Shown here: piece after piece, positions 51,301-58,737 of the stretch
Position numbering within the stretch: the first letter of the stretch is position 1
How the letters are laid out: every line of letters starts with the position of its first letter
From: SBBG01 sp033717875
Lineage (GTDB): Bacteria; Pseudomonadota; Gammaproteobacteria; Ga0077554; Ga007554
DNA length: 64,000 nucleotides
Assembly: GCA_033717875.1 (NCBI GenBank)
Contig: JADDKJ010000006.1
Coordinates: 1 to 64,000 of the forward strand
Reading direction: 5' to 3'
Made by a program: the position numbers and the translations under genes
The notes under the pieces: model-generated
What the model saw: only the letters and a program-made list of their open reading frames with translations
What the model was told of the DNA's origin: nothing
Databases searched by the model: none

Positions 51301-52189
51301 CGTTGTCGAATAGGCTTTCATAAAGCGAGTTCGGGCTTCCTTTCTCTGAGTAATATCTGTCCAGTGTTTCGCGCCCGGAGATGAAGAAAAAAGTGGCTTT
51401 GGCGGTTGTGATGAAATTTTTCAAAGTGCCGAGCAGGGTGTTGATTCTGGCATGTTTGTCTTGCGGCGTGGTTTCGAAGGCGCGTTCTTGATGGCCAAGA
51501 GCGATGAATTCCTCCGCGTTTGATAATTTGTCTATTTCGTCGAATACAAAGATGACCTTGAATTTACCGGTTTCATCGATCGACGACAGTATCTTGAGAA
51601 GACGTTCCTCGGCTTGTCTTGGAGACATGGGCAGGAGTTTCTTGCTCTCGCTACCTTTGTCGGAGCCGTTGATGCCAATGCTCATGAAGCGCAGGCCTAT
51701 TCCCGCATTCGCGCCTATTTCCATATGTCTGGTTTCACTGATTTCGTGCCCCATTCTTTCGGCAAGCTCAGTGAGCTTGGCTTTTATTTCTGCATCGTCA
51801 TTTTGAAATTCATCAAGCAAGAAACCGGCGATGGAAAAATAAATGTCAAAGGGGGTTAAGTCGCTGTTATCGCCAAGATTGATCTTGACTACAATCGCTT
51901 GTTTCTCTTTTCCAACGGTTGTGGGAGCGTTGTATTTTTCTATGGCCCTGTTGACAATGCTGGTTTTACCGGCACCCCTGTAGCCGGCAATCAAATAACT
52001 CCCGCGTTTGCGCTGCTTGCTCTGGAGTACCGATACCAAGCGATCGCGAAGGGAGTCTCGGCCGGCGAAGAGGTGAACAGAGTCTTTGATGTTTTCGTCA
52101 TAGGGGGCGTGAACATACTCAAACCCGCGCAAAGGGATAGCGATGGATTTCCAGGAAGTGTCAATCTCGTTGCTTTCGCCGTCCATCAC
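48365..52189 (-). CDS. large P-loop (AAA/STAND-like) ATPase with helical-repeat C-terminus
   Basis: This 1274-residue protein has an N-terminal P-loop domain: Walker A AGYRGAGKTSIVN (68-80) and Walker B VIFVFDEIDKL (212-222), then a sensor-like FFFISGRE. A helical region with winged-helix-like character spans ~430-550. From ~590 onward there are TPR-like pairs (TWRSHITLGDICAIEQSYNE, YSHAAAIYAEAKYAVDN, YRHLCND region). No nuclease, TIR, protease or membrane effector is recognised. The coding sequence is clearly richer in A and T than its neighbours, and it splits suhB from trmJ, so it was probably acquired. Stand-alone ATPases of this size often act in phage defence; that role is inference. 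Confidence 0.75.
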   Translation of the reverse strand: MMDGESNEIDTSWKSIAIPLRGFEYVHAPYDENIKDSVHLFAGRDSLRDRLVSVLQSKQRKRGSYLIAGYRGAGKTSIVNRAIEKYNAPTTVGKEKQAIVVKINLGDNSDLTPFDIYFSIAGFLLDEFQNDDAEIKAKLTELAERMGHEISETRHMEIGANAGIGLRFMSIGINGSDKGSESKKLLPMSPRQAEERLLKILSSIDETGKFKVIFVFDEIDKLSNAEEFIALGHQERAFETTPQDKHARINTLLGTLKNFITTAKATFFFISGRETLDRYYSEKGSPNSLYESLFDNVFEVPSLLTDERYYSSRPWRMALLIEEYLCRRLMKKQKKDDNADKEYYTLKKCHKIFIEETEGNEKNSDSRLLASVLRDFIYYLTFHSWGNPKRLSSILESFIVPGPVSFQGHIKSLGKPDDESAPWLLFDANQLRAFSLAAELVSLFEHQFSREISKMSDKLTVTSLASLQFILKHHTYGFSRESLHRMSEAMSVHRSPALNAIVDDLLTQTFKSYIRRVRNGVYRYRFHSGFEQELRYIIHVSELESAAYNFSLDSMRHVKRFFEDILARADNREKSATWRSHITLGDICAIEQSYNEASAHYCSVIHLLKQEIRASRDDIDLELLMHYVESMMKNGDLEEHRQNYSHAAAIYAEAKYAVDNVLSRNTSVAGNLNKSLKEGDSKWDILKQPFWAGQYLSLKRSPRTASVTQIPELIYKENDLRFYLRAANLAFFSGDIKNAIEYYRHLCNDTTALSTSNERNAYLKGNAMVGLVEVRLVEASDSLFNDESLSSTTDLITKLSAFMSQESKENRDFAPPGQQPFPDLDIIKPLSKAAEDFEDNRIYISAALTHMKLISYLSSILDATGETSKDSLKQDIEKIYKQALKSGKHAIRCINKARQMESSQSGKTLLIRDFHGINYEEESNLNIPQLFDVLLGTSSDTGHFPLEEQIYWQQSLWAHKLAAALVWAQFTYYKATGTQDPEGSPRKIDIPSNFSTLSIRPAIVMHWLRARDISRRLIDGRLVEKNNDKHRRSLDIFDAYLSEEKPSLLLTNEGKNFAEFCASFNDLDRKADGSPIEWPPVLESAYLVCENLYFALTSIRIISRRNIDLVFPRMSQIYFAQWKLLTYLSSAILLDRDKIRNPSGEKLDSIRDISFLLQRMFVKLNKEKYAPREHEKNPGFGIQRIDERIPPTHFDYEYTHLRLSESLDSAISLVDQTSRARTGIFHNKYYCHDDYNDAEFSMDYTLAYMFTPSARFLREHVNETHEQFSRCVIS

Positions 52190-52219
52190 TGCCCCCTTTA
52201 ATGGTTGCTTTATTCATAA

Positions 52220-52250
52220 CTTCCTGGATGGATTAAATCCAGCCAGGAAG
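52220..52250. promoter_or_regulatory. 31-bp near-perfect palindrome upstream of the ATPase gene
   Basis: Arms CTTCCTGGATGGATT and its complement (one mismatch) flank a single A. The site is 31 bp before the ATPase start. It could be an operator or an mRNA hairpin. Its geometry (15-1-15) equals that of the palindrome at 39968, with a different sequence. An AT-rich tract follows at about 52270-52305. Confidence 0.55.
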
Positions 52251-52439
52251 AGTAAGTCAAGCGCGATTTGGAAATTTAAAATATGCTTTTAAAATATTTA
52301 TTTAGCGTAAATTCCTGTCAAGGGGGAGATTTCCTGTAAACTCCGCGTTGCAAGGGAATGACCGGAAGATTGCCCGTCACTATTGTGGAGAGATAGAGGA
52401 AATTCAGATGCGATTGTTCCGTAGTTTTGGTGTGAATTC

Positions 52440-53177
52440 ATGTTGAGCCGTATTCGTGTTGTTTTGGTTGGCACCACCCATCCCGGCAACATCGGCGCCG
52501 CCGCGCGGGCGATGAAAACCATGTGTCTGAGCCGGCTGCATCTGGTGAGCCCGGAGAAATATCCTTGCGCCGAGGCCACGGCGCGCGCCTCGGGGGCGGA
52601 CGATGTGCTGGCGCAGGCGCAGGTGCATGACTCGCTGGACGCCGCGCTGGCCGGGTGCAGTCTGGTGTTCGGCGCCAGCGCCCGCCGCCGCACGATCCAG
52701 TGGCCCGAGGTGGACCCGCGTGAGTGCGCCGCGCTGGCGCTGGCCGAGAGCGCCGCGGGCGAGGTGGCGCTGGTGTTCGGGCGCGAGCATTCCGGTTTGA
52801 CCAATGCCGAGTTGGAGCGTTGTCATTACCTGCTGCACATCCCCAGCAATCCTGATTATTCATCGCTCAATCTGGCGGCGGCGGTGCAGGTGATTGCCTA
52901 TGAAGTCATGATGGCGGGCGATCGGCCGGCGGCGCCGGCTGTCGAGGAACCCCCGGATCGGGTCACGGCCGCCGAGATGGAGAAGTTTTATGACCACTTG
53001 CAGCAGACGCTGTTCGACATAGCGTTTCTCGATCCGGCCAATCCGCGCCAGTTGATGCGCCGCTTGCGCCGTTTGTTCAACCGTGTTCAGCTTGACAGGA
53101 ACGAGTACAACATATTGCGCGGCATTCTGACCGAGACACAAAAAAAGACGGGTGTTGAAGAACCTTCGAATTCATAG
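52440..53177 (+). CDS. trmJ: tRNA (cytidine/uridine-2'-O-)-methyltransferase TrmJ
   Basis: TrmJ methylates the ribose at position 32 of tRNAs. The 245-residue SPOUT protein shows IRVVLVGTTHPGNIGAAARAMKT (split here: VLVGTTHPGNIGAAARA), the VALVFGREHSGLTNAE motif and the knot segment IPSNPDYSSLNLAAAVQVIAYE. The C-terminal tail (RLFNRVQLDRNEYNILRGIL) is typical of TrmJ. It heads the conserved trmJ-cysE-iscR order. Confidence 0.95.
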   Translation: MLSRIRVVLVGTTHPGNIGAAARAMKTMCLSRLHLVSPEKYPCAEATARASGADDVLAQAQVHDSLDAALAGCSLVFGASARRRTIQWPEVDPRECAALALAESAAGEVALVFGREHSGLTNAELERCHYLLHIPSNPDYSSLNLAAAVQVIAYEVMMAGDRPAAPAVEEPPDRVTAAEMEKFYDHLQQTLFDIAFLDPANPRQLMRRLRRLFNRVQLDRNEYNILRGILTETQKKTGVEEPSNS

Positions 53178-53228
53178 CAAACTGCTCGGGTATTTACCCC
53201 GAAAAATTTTGTGGTATTCTAATCCATA

Positions 53229-54026
53229 ATGTTTGACCATTTACGTGAGGATATCCGCTGCGTCTTCGACCGCGACCCGGCGGCGCGCACGACGTTCGAG
53301 GTGTTGACCACCTATGCCGGCGTGCATGCGGTGCTGGCCCACCGCGTCAGCCATGGACTGTGGAACGCCAACTTCAAATGGCTGGCGCGCTTTCTTTCGA
53401 CGATCGCGCGCTGGTTCACCGGGGTGGAGATTCATCCCGGCGCCAAGATCGGCCGGCGGTTCTTCATCGACCACGGCATGGGTGTGGTGATCGGCGAGAC
53501 GGCCGAGATCGGCGACGACTGCACGCTGTATCACGGGGTCACCCTCGGCGGCACGAGCTGGCGCAAAGGTAAGCGTCATCCGACGCTGGGCAACGATGTG
53601 GTGGTCGGGGCGGGCGCCAAGGTGCTGGGGCCGATCACCGTCGGCGATGGCGGGCGCATCGGTTCCAATGCGGTGGTGGTCAAGGACGTGCCGCCGGGTG
53701 CGACGGTGGTTGGCATTCCGGGGCGGGTGGCGCGCACCAGGGACAAGGCGGAACCGGAGCAGCGGCGGCGCGCTTTCGCGGAGAAGATCGGTTTCGACGC
53801 CTACGGTACGACACAGGACATGCCGGACCCGGTGGTGAATGCGATCAACGCCATGCTGGATCATATCCATGTGCTCGACGGCAGGATAGAACAGTTGTCC
53901 GCCGAGATCAGGCGCATGGGCGGAAAGGTGGAAGATGCCGCCTTGCCCGACCTTGCCGCTTACGAGATTGATGAGCCGGCGGGTGAAGGGGATGGGAGCG
54001 GTGGCGCGGCAAAAACGCAAAGTTGA
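53229..54026 (+). CDS. cysE: serine O-acetyltransferase CysE
   Basis: CysE makes O-acetylserine for cysteine synthesis. The 265-residue protein has an N-terminal helical part and a left-handed beta-helix of hexapeptide repeats (IHPGAKIGRRFFIDHGMGVV onward), with the catalytic His in DHGMGVVIGE and HGVTLGGTSW. Its final codons overlap an IscR-type palindrome. Supplying cysteine next to the desulfurase genes is a sensible pairing. Confidence 0.95.
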   Translation: MFDHLREDIRCVFDRDPAARTTFEVLTTYAGVHAVLAHRVSHGLWNANFKWLARFLSTIARWFTGVEIHPGAKIGRRFFIDHGMGVVIGETAEIGDDCTLYHGVTLGGTSWRKGKRHPTLGNDVVVGAGAKVLGPITVGDGGRIGSNAVVVKDVPPGATVVGIPGRVARTRDKAEPEQRRRAFAEKIGFDAYGTTQDMPDPVVNAINAMLDHIHVLDGRIEQLSAEIRRMGGKVEDAALPDLAAYEIDEPAGEGDGSGGAAKTQS

Positions 54027-54050
54027 TTAATTTTGTCAACTATGTATAAT
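54019..54050 (+). promoter_or_regulatory. IscR-type operator and promoter of iscR
   Basis: From 54019 to 54043 the sequence fits the [2Fe-2S]-IscR (type 1) motif: left half AAAGTTGATTA and right half TTGTCAACTAT. A TATAAT -10 box lies at 54045-54050, with TTGATT 16 bp upstream as -35. The site overlaps the last codons of cysE. It predicts autorepression of iscR-iscS-iscA. Confidence 0.72.
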
Positions 54051-54110
54051 GATAAAGTGTGGTTATTTTTCCACAGGAAAAATAGACTAACCCAACAAAG
54101 GCAATCGAAA

Positions 54111-54593
54111 ATGAGATTAACTACGAAAGGTCGTTACGCCGTCACCGCGATGCTTGATCTTGCGGTGCACGCCGTGGATGGTCCGGTTCCCCTGGCCGAT
54201 ATTTCGCAGCGCCAGGGCATTTCCCTTTCTTACCTGGAGCAGCTCTTTGCCAAGCTGCGCCGCGAAGGTTTGGTCGATAGCGCCCGTGGACCGGGTGGAG
54301 GTTATCGCCTGAGCCGTTCGGCCGGCGAGATTACCGTCGTGCAAGTGATCGGCGCGATCGACGAGACTGTCGAAGCGACCCGTTGCGGCGGCTTGGCCAA
54401 CTGCCAGGACGGCGAGCCCTGCCTGACCCACGAGCTGTGGAGCGATCTCAGCCAGCAAATCTACGATTTCCTGAGCGGCATCAGCCTCGCCCAACTGGTC
54501 GAGAAGCGCGCCGTGCAAGAGGTGGTGGTGCGCCAGGATCTGCTGCACCACCAGCGCGACCGCCGCCTCGCCGGAGGTTCTGCGGTGGGTTGA
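54111..54593 (+). CDS. iscR: Fe-S cluster-responsive regulator IscR
   Basis: An Rrf2-family regulator of 160 residues. MRLTTKGRYAVTAMLDLA and the winged helix DISQRQGISLSYLEQLFAKL are canonical. The cluster ligands appear as C-x5-C-x5-C in RCGGLANCQDGEPC, with His in the following helix (THELW). The ATG at 54111 is the family start; the upstream in-frame start at 54033 lies in the promoter. Confidence 0.96.
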   Translation: MRLTTKGRYAVTAMLDLAVHAVDGPVPLADISQRQGISLSYLEQLFAKLRREGLVDSARGPGGGYRLSRSAGEITVVQVIGAIDETVEATRCGGLANCQDGEPCLTHELWSDLSQQIYDFLSGISLAQLVEKRAVQEVVVRQDLLHHQRDRRLAGGSAVG

Positions 54594-54609
54594 TCGGTTT
54601 TAAGGCGCG

Positions 54610-55758
54610 ATGCCTGTTTACCTCGATCACAACGCCACCACTCCGCTCGACGAGCGGGTGTTGCAAGCCATGTTGCCGTATTTGCGCGAGCATTACGGTA
54701 ATCCATCAGGCGTTCACGCCGTAGGCCGCATGGCCCGCGCCGCCATCGACCAGGCGCGCGAGCAGGTCGCCGCCCTGGTCAATGCGCATCCCTCCCAAGT
54801 GGTCTTCACTGGCGGCGGCACCGAGGCCAACAACCTTGCGCTCAAGGGCGTGGCGGCGCGGATGGTTGTGGGGCGTATCGCGGTCAGCGCCATCGAGCAC
54901 GCCTCCCTGCTCGGCCCTGTGCAGGCGTTGGCACGGCAGGGGTGGGGCGTCGACAGCATTGCCGTGGACGACCAATGCCGTATCTTGCCGTCCTCACTGT
55001 CCGAAGCGCTGAACAATCGGCCGCGCCTGGTTTCCGTGATGATGGCGAACAACGAGACCGGCGCCATCCAGGGCATCGCCACCATCGGCGCGCAGGCGCG
55101 TGCCGCCGGGGCCGTCATGCACACCGACGCCAGCCAGGCGGCGGGCAAGATCCCGGTTGATTTTTTCGCTTGCGGCGCCCATCTCATGACACTGTCGGCG
55201 CATAAAATATACGGCCCTAAAGGTGTCGGTGCGCTGATTGTCGACAAGGCGCTGGAGATCGAGCCGCTGTTGCACGGCGGCGGCCATGAAATGGGCCGGC
55301 GCGGCGGCACGGAAAACGTCGCCGGCATCGTCGGTTTCGGCGCAGCGGCGGAGCTGGCGTGCAATGAGTTGACGGCGCGTGGTACGCACTTGCGTGGCTT
55401 GCGCGAGATGCTTGAGGCGCAATTGCGAGCCGTGCCGGGGGTGGTCGTTTTCGCCGCTGATGCGGAGCGTTTGCCGAACACGGTGATGATCGCTGTGGCG
55501 GGCATCGATGGCGAAATGTTGTTGATGAATCTCGATCGCAAAGGCATTGCGGTGTCCAGCGGTTCTGCCTGCGCCAGCGGCAGTGGCAAGCCCAGTCACG
55601 TATTGCTGGCGATGGGTGTGGCCGAGGATCTGGCGCGAGGTGCGATACGCATCAGCCTGGGCAAGGACAATACCCGGTGGGATGTCGAAAGTTTCGTGGC
55701 GGTGTTGCGTGAGCAGATCGGCCGGTTGCAGGCCCCATCGGTAAGTGCTTGGGCGTAA
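54610..55758 (+). CDS. iscS: cysteine desulfurase (IscS/NifS type)
   Basis: A PLP enzyme that takes sulfur from cysteine for Fe-S clusters. The 382-residue protein has YLDHNATTPLDERV, FTGGGTEANNLAL, the PLP lysine in LSAHKIYGPKGVGAL and the catalytic Cys loop SSGSACASGSGKPSHVL. It is somewhat shorter than E. coli IscS and closer in size to NifS. It starts 16 bp after iscR. No iscU scaffold gene follows. Confidence 0.93.
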   Translation: MPVYLDHNATTPLDERVLQAMLPYLREHYGNPSGVHAVGRMARAAIDQAREQVAALVNAHPSQVVFTGGGTEANNLALKGVAARMVVGRIAVSAIEHASLLGPVQALARQGWGVDSIAVDDQCRILPSSLSEALNNRPRLVSVMMANNETGAIQGIATIGAQARAAGAVMHTDASQAAGKIPVDFFACGAHLMTLSAHKIYGPKGVGALIVDKALEIEPLLHGGGHEMGRRGGTENVAGIVGFGAAAELACNELTARGTHLRGLREMLEAQLRAVPGVVVFAADAERLPNTVMIAVAGIDGEMLLMNLDRKGIAVSSGSACASGSGKPSHVLLAMGVAEDLARGAIRISLGKDNTRWDVESFVAVLREQIGRLQAPSVSAWA

Positions 55759-55778
55759 AACGAACTGAGGCGGAAGAA

Positions 55779-56114
55779 ATGAGCATTACACTGACGACGG
55801 CGGCAGCCGAGCATGTGAAGAAGTTTCTTGCCACGCAGGGCAAGGGTGAGGGCAAGGGTGAGGGTTTGCGCCTGGGCGTCAAGACCACCGGCTGCTCGGG
55901 TTATGCGTACACGGTGGATGTTGCCGAATCCATCGGGGCGGACGATAAGGTATATGAGGCACAGGGAATCAAGATCGTCGTTGATCGCAACAGCCTACTG
56001 TATCTCGCCGGTACCGAGGTTGATTACGTGAAGCAGGGGCTGAATGCGGAGTTCAAGTTCAACAATCCGAACGTCAAGGCCACCTGTGGTTGCGGCGAGA
56101 GTTTCAGCGTTTAA
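55779..56114 (+). CDS. iscA: A-type Fe-S carrier IscA
   Basis: The 111-residue protein has the three cysteines of A-type carriers: KTTGCSGYAYTVD, and CGCGESFSV at the end. It receives and passes on Fe-S clusters. Between helix 1 and strand 1 lies KGEGKGEG, a 12-bp tandem duplication that adds four residues compared with the usual spacing. Start at 55779 (MSITLTTAAAEH). Confidence 0.92.
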   Translation: MSITLTTAAAEHVKKFLATQGKGEGKGEGLRLGVKTTGCSGYAYTVDVAESIGADDKVYEAQGIKIVVDRNSLLYLAGTEVDYVKQGLNAEFKFNNPNVKATCGCGESFSV

Positions 56115-56177
56115 CCACTCTGGGTTGAAAATTTTCCGCCGCTGATTGCCAGTCCGCCATCAACTGACTAAAATATC

Positions 56178-56361
56178 CAACCCGGATTATCCATTAGCGA
56201 TCTACTGCGGACGATCAAGACGCTGAATCTGCCCGAGAAAATGACAAAATCTGTCCTCTCCGTAGCGCATGGCTACGGCTGCGGAATATTTTGTCATTTT
56301 CTCGCGCATCGTCAACGCCTTGCTCGCCCTCGCTACGACCTCTAATGGATAATCTAGGTTT
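56178..56361. repeat. 184-bp palindromic element between iscA and ndk
   Basis: The ends GATTATCCATTAG and CTAATGGATAATC are perfect inverted repeats, extended by AACC/GGTT. Inside, GAGAAAATGACAAAAT at 56235 pairs perfectly with its complement at 56288, and a CGTAG/CTACG stem is at the centre. The layout suggests a small non-autonomous mobile element. It fills most of the 320-bp gap. Confidence 0.7.
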
Positions 56362-56435
56362 AAGATTTCCCACCGACCTTGCCCGCGCCTTGCGCGGGCT
56401 TGTCTTTACTTTGAAAAGCATTTTGGAGATTTGCA

Positions 56436-56867
56436 ATGGCTGTCGAACGTACCCTTTCCATCATCAAGCCCGATGCCGTGGCCAAGAATGTCATCGGCGA
56501 GATCTACAGCCGCTTCGAGAAAAACGGCCTGCGCATCGTGGCGGCCAAAATGGCGCACCTGAGCCGCGCCCAGGCGGAAGGCTTCTACGCTGTCCACAAG
56601 GAGCGTCCCTTCTTCAAGGATCTAGTTGATTTCATGATCACCGGCCCGGTGATGATCCAGGCGCTGGAAGGCGACAACGCCATCGCCAAGAACCGCGACC
56701 TGATGGGCGCCACCAACCCCAAGAGCGCCGCGCCCGGCACCATCCGCGCCGATTTCGCCGACAGCATCGAAGCCAACGCGGTGCACGGCTCGGATTCCGC
56801 CGAGAACGCCAGGCAGGAAATCGAGTTTTTCTTCAAGCCGGAAGAAATCTGCCCGCGCACCCGCTAA
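56436..56867 (+). CDS. ndk: nucleoside diphosphate kinase
   Basis: Ndk equalises nucleoside triphosphate pools through a phospho-His. The 143-residue protein has ERTLSIIKPDAVAKN, the loop RDLMGATNPKSAAPGTIRAD and the catalytic His in NAVHGSDSAENA. Its stop overlaps the rlmN start (TAATG). The gene begins the conserved ndk-rlmN-pilW-rodZ-ispG-hisS-yfgM-bamB order. Confidence 0.97.
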   Translation: MAVERTLSIIKPDAVAKNVIGEIYSRFEKNGLRIVAAKMAHLSRAQAEGFYAVHKERPFFKDLVDFMITGPVMIQALEGDNAIAKNRDLMGATNPKSAAPGTIRADFADSIEANAVHGSDSAENARQEIEFFFKPEEICPRTR

Positions 56868-57982
56868 TGCCGCTGGAAACGCAAGCCAAGACCAATCTGC
56901 TGGGGCTGGATCGCCGGTCCATGGAGGCCTTCTTCGTCGAAATCGGCGAGAAGGCCTTTCGTGCGTCGCAGCTCTTGCAGTGGATACACCAGAATGGCGC
57001 CGATGATTTCGGCGCCATGACCAATATCAGCAAGGACTTGCGCCAGCGCTTGGCCGGGATCGCCGAGATTCGCCCGCCGGAATTGGTCATGGAGCAGGCG
57101 TCCGGCGATGGCACGCGCAAGTGGTTGTTGCGTCTGGACAGCGGCAATTGCATCGAAACCGTGTTCATCCCCGAGCGCGGCCGCGGCACGTTGTGCGTGT
57201 CTTCGCAGGTGGGTTGCGCGCTGGATTGTTCGTTTTGCTCCACCGCGCAGCAGGGGTTCAACCGCAACCTGACCGTGGCCGAGATCATCGGCCAGGTGTG
57301 GGTGGCGAACCGCGCGCTGGGCAAGGATCCCAAGGGCGAGCGCATCATCACCAATGTGGTTCTGATGGGCATGGGCGAGCCCTTGTTGAATTTCGACAAT
57401 GTGGTGCAGGCCATGAGTCTGATGATGGACGACTTCGGCTATGGTCTCTCCAAGCGCCGCGTGACGCTGAGCACCGCCGGCGTGGTGCCCGCGCTGGACC
57501 GGCTGCGCGAGGTGAGCGACGTGGCGCTGGCGGTGTCGCTGCACGCGCCGAACGACGCGCTGCGCGACGAGCTGGTGCCGCTCAACAAGAAGTACCCGAT
57601 CAAGGAATTGCTGGAAGCGTGCAAGCGCTATCTGGCGGGCAAGCCACACAGCCGCATCACCTTCGAGTACGTGATGCTGGATGGCGTGAACGACAGCCCG
57701 CAGCATGCGCGCGAGCTGATCCGCTTGCTCCAGGGTGTGCCTTCCAAGATCAATCTGATTCCTTTCAATCCCTTTCCCGGTACGCGCTATGCGCGTTCCA
57801 GCGATGCGGCGATCGACCGCTTTCGCGACATGTTGATCAAGGCGGGCTATACCACCATAACGCGCAAGACGCGCGGTGATGACATCGATGCCGCATGCGG
57901 ACAATTGGCGGGCAAGGTGATGGATCGCACCAAGCGCAAGCTGCGCTGGATGGCGGTGGAAGAAAATAGGATGGCGGGATGA
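56867..57982 (+). CDS. rlmN: dual-specificity rRNA/tRNA methyltransferase RlmN
   Basis: A radical-SAM enzyme that methylates C2 of A2503 in 23S rRNA and A37 in some tRNAs. The cluster motif CALDCSFCSTAQQGFNRNL (C-x3-C-x2-C) is near residue 120. GMGEPLLNFDNV and the C-terminal Cys segment DIDAACGQLAGK, which carries the methyl-transfer Cys, are present. 371 residues, normal length. Overlaps pilW by 4 bp. Confidence 0.96.
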   Translation: MPLETQAKTNLLGLDRRSMEAFFVEIGEKAFRASQLLQWIHQNGADDFGAMTNISKDLRQRLAGIAEIRPPELVMEQASGDGTRKWLLRLDSGNCIETVFIPERGRGTLCVSSQVGCALDCSFCSTAQQGFNRNLTVAEIIGQVWVANRALGKDPKGERIITNVVLMGMGEPLLNFDNVVQAMSLMMDDFGYGLSKRRVTLSTAGVVPALDRLREVSDVALAVSLHAPNDALRDELVPLNKKYPIKELLEACKRYLAGKPHSRITFEYVMLDGVNDSPQHARELIRLLQGVPSKINLIPFNPFPGTRYARSSDAAIDRFRDMLIKAGYTTITRKTRGDDIDAACGQLAGKVMDRTKRKLRWMAVEENRMAG

Positions 57983-58737
57983 AAAGACCGGGATGGTTGT
58001 TGTGTGGCGCGCTGGTGCTGACCTTGGCCGCCTGCGCGCCGTCGCCAGCGCGCAAGGCCGCGGAGCAGGCGGAATCCCCCGCCCAGGCCTACACCAACCT
58101 CGGGCTTGCCTATCTGCAGCAAGGGAATCGCAAACTCGCGGTCGAAAAGTTGCAGCGCGCCCTGGAAGCCGATCCCGATTTCCCCGCCGCGCACCACTAC
58201 ATTGCCGAGGCCTATCAGCAGTCGGGGCAGATGGACAAGGCCGAGCAGCATTACCAGCGCGCCGTGAAGCTCGATCCCAGCGATCCCATGTTGCAGAATA
58301 ATTTCGGCGCTTTCCTGTGCGGGCGGGGAAATTATGAAGGTGCCGAAAAGCAATTTCTGAGCGCCGCCAAAAACCCCCGCTATGAAACGCCGGAGCTGGC
58401 CTATGAAAATGCCGGCATGTGCTCGCAACGCGTGCCCGATGCGCAAAAGGCCGAGCAGTATTTCCGCGCCGCGCTTGAGATCAACGCGAAGCTGCCGGGG
58501 TCGCTCTATCAAATGGCGGCGCTGAATTACGACAAGAAAAATTATTTGCCGGCGCGGGCGTATCTGCAACGCTATCTGGCGGTCGCCCCTCATACCCCGC
58601 AGAGTCTTTGGCTGGGCGTCAGGATCGAGCGGGAGCTGGGTGACAACGCCACGGTGGCTGAGTATGCGAAGCAGCTTAAAAACAATTTTCCCGCCGCCGA
58701 GGAAACCCGCTTGTTGCTGGAGACGGAGCGTAAATGA
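57979..58737 (+). CDS. pilW: type IV pilus biogenesis lipoprotein PilW/PilF
   Basis: A lipoprotein of 252 residues with lipobox LTLAAC near residue 19 and TPR repeats (AYTNLGLAYLQQGNRKLAVE, PAAHHYIAEAYQQSGQMDKA, GSLYQMAALNYDKKNYLPAR). PilW/PilF pilotins place the PilQ secretin in the outer membrane. Its position between rlmN and rodZ is conserved. Overlaps both neighbours by 4 bp, so the run is translationally linked. Confidence 0.92.
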   Translation: MKRPGWLLCGALVLTLAACAPSPARKAAEQAESPAQAYTNLGLAYLQQGNRKLAVEKLQRALEADPDFPAAHHYIAEAYQQSGQMDKAEQHYQRAVKLDPSDPMLQNNFGAFLCGRGNYEGAEKQFLSAAKNPRYETPELAYENAGMCSQRVPDAQKAEQYFRAALEINAKLPGSLYQMAALNYDKKNYLPARAYLQRYLAVAPHTPQSLWLGVRIERELGDNATVAEYAKQLKNNFPAAEETRLLLETERK

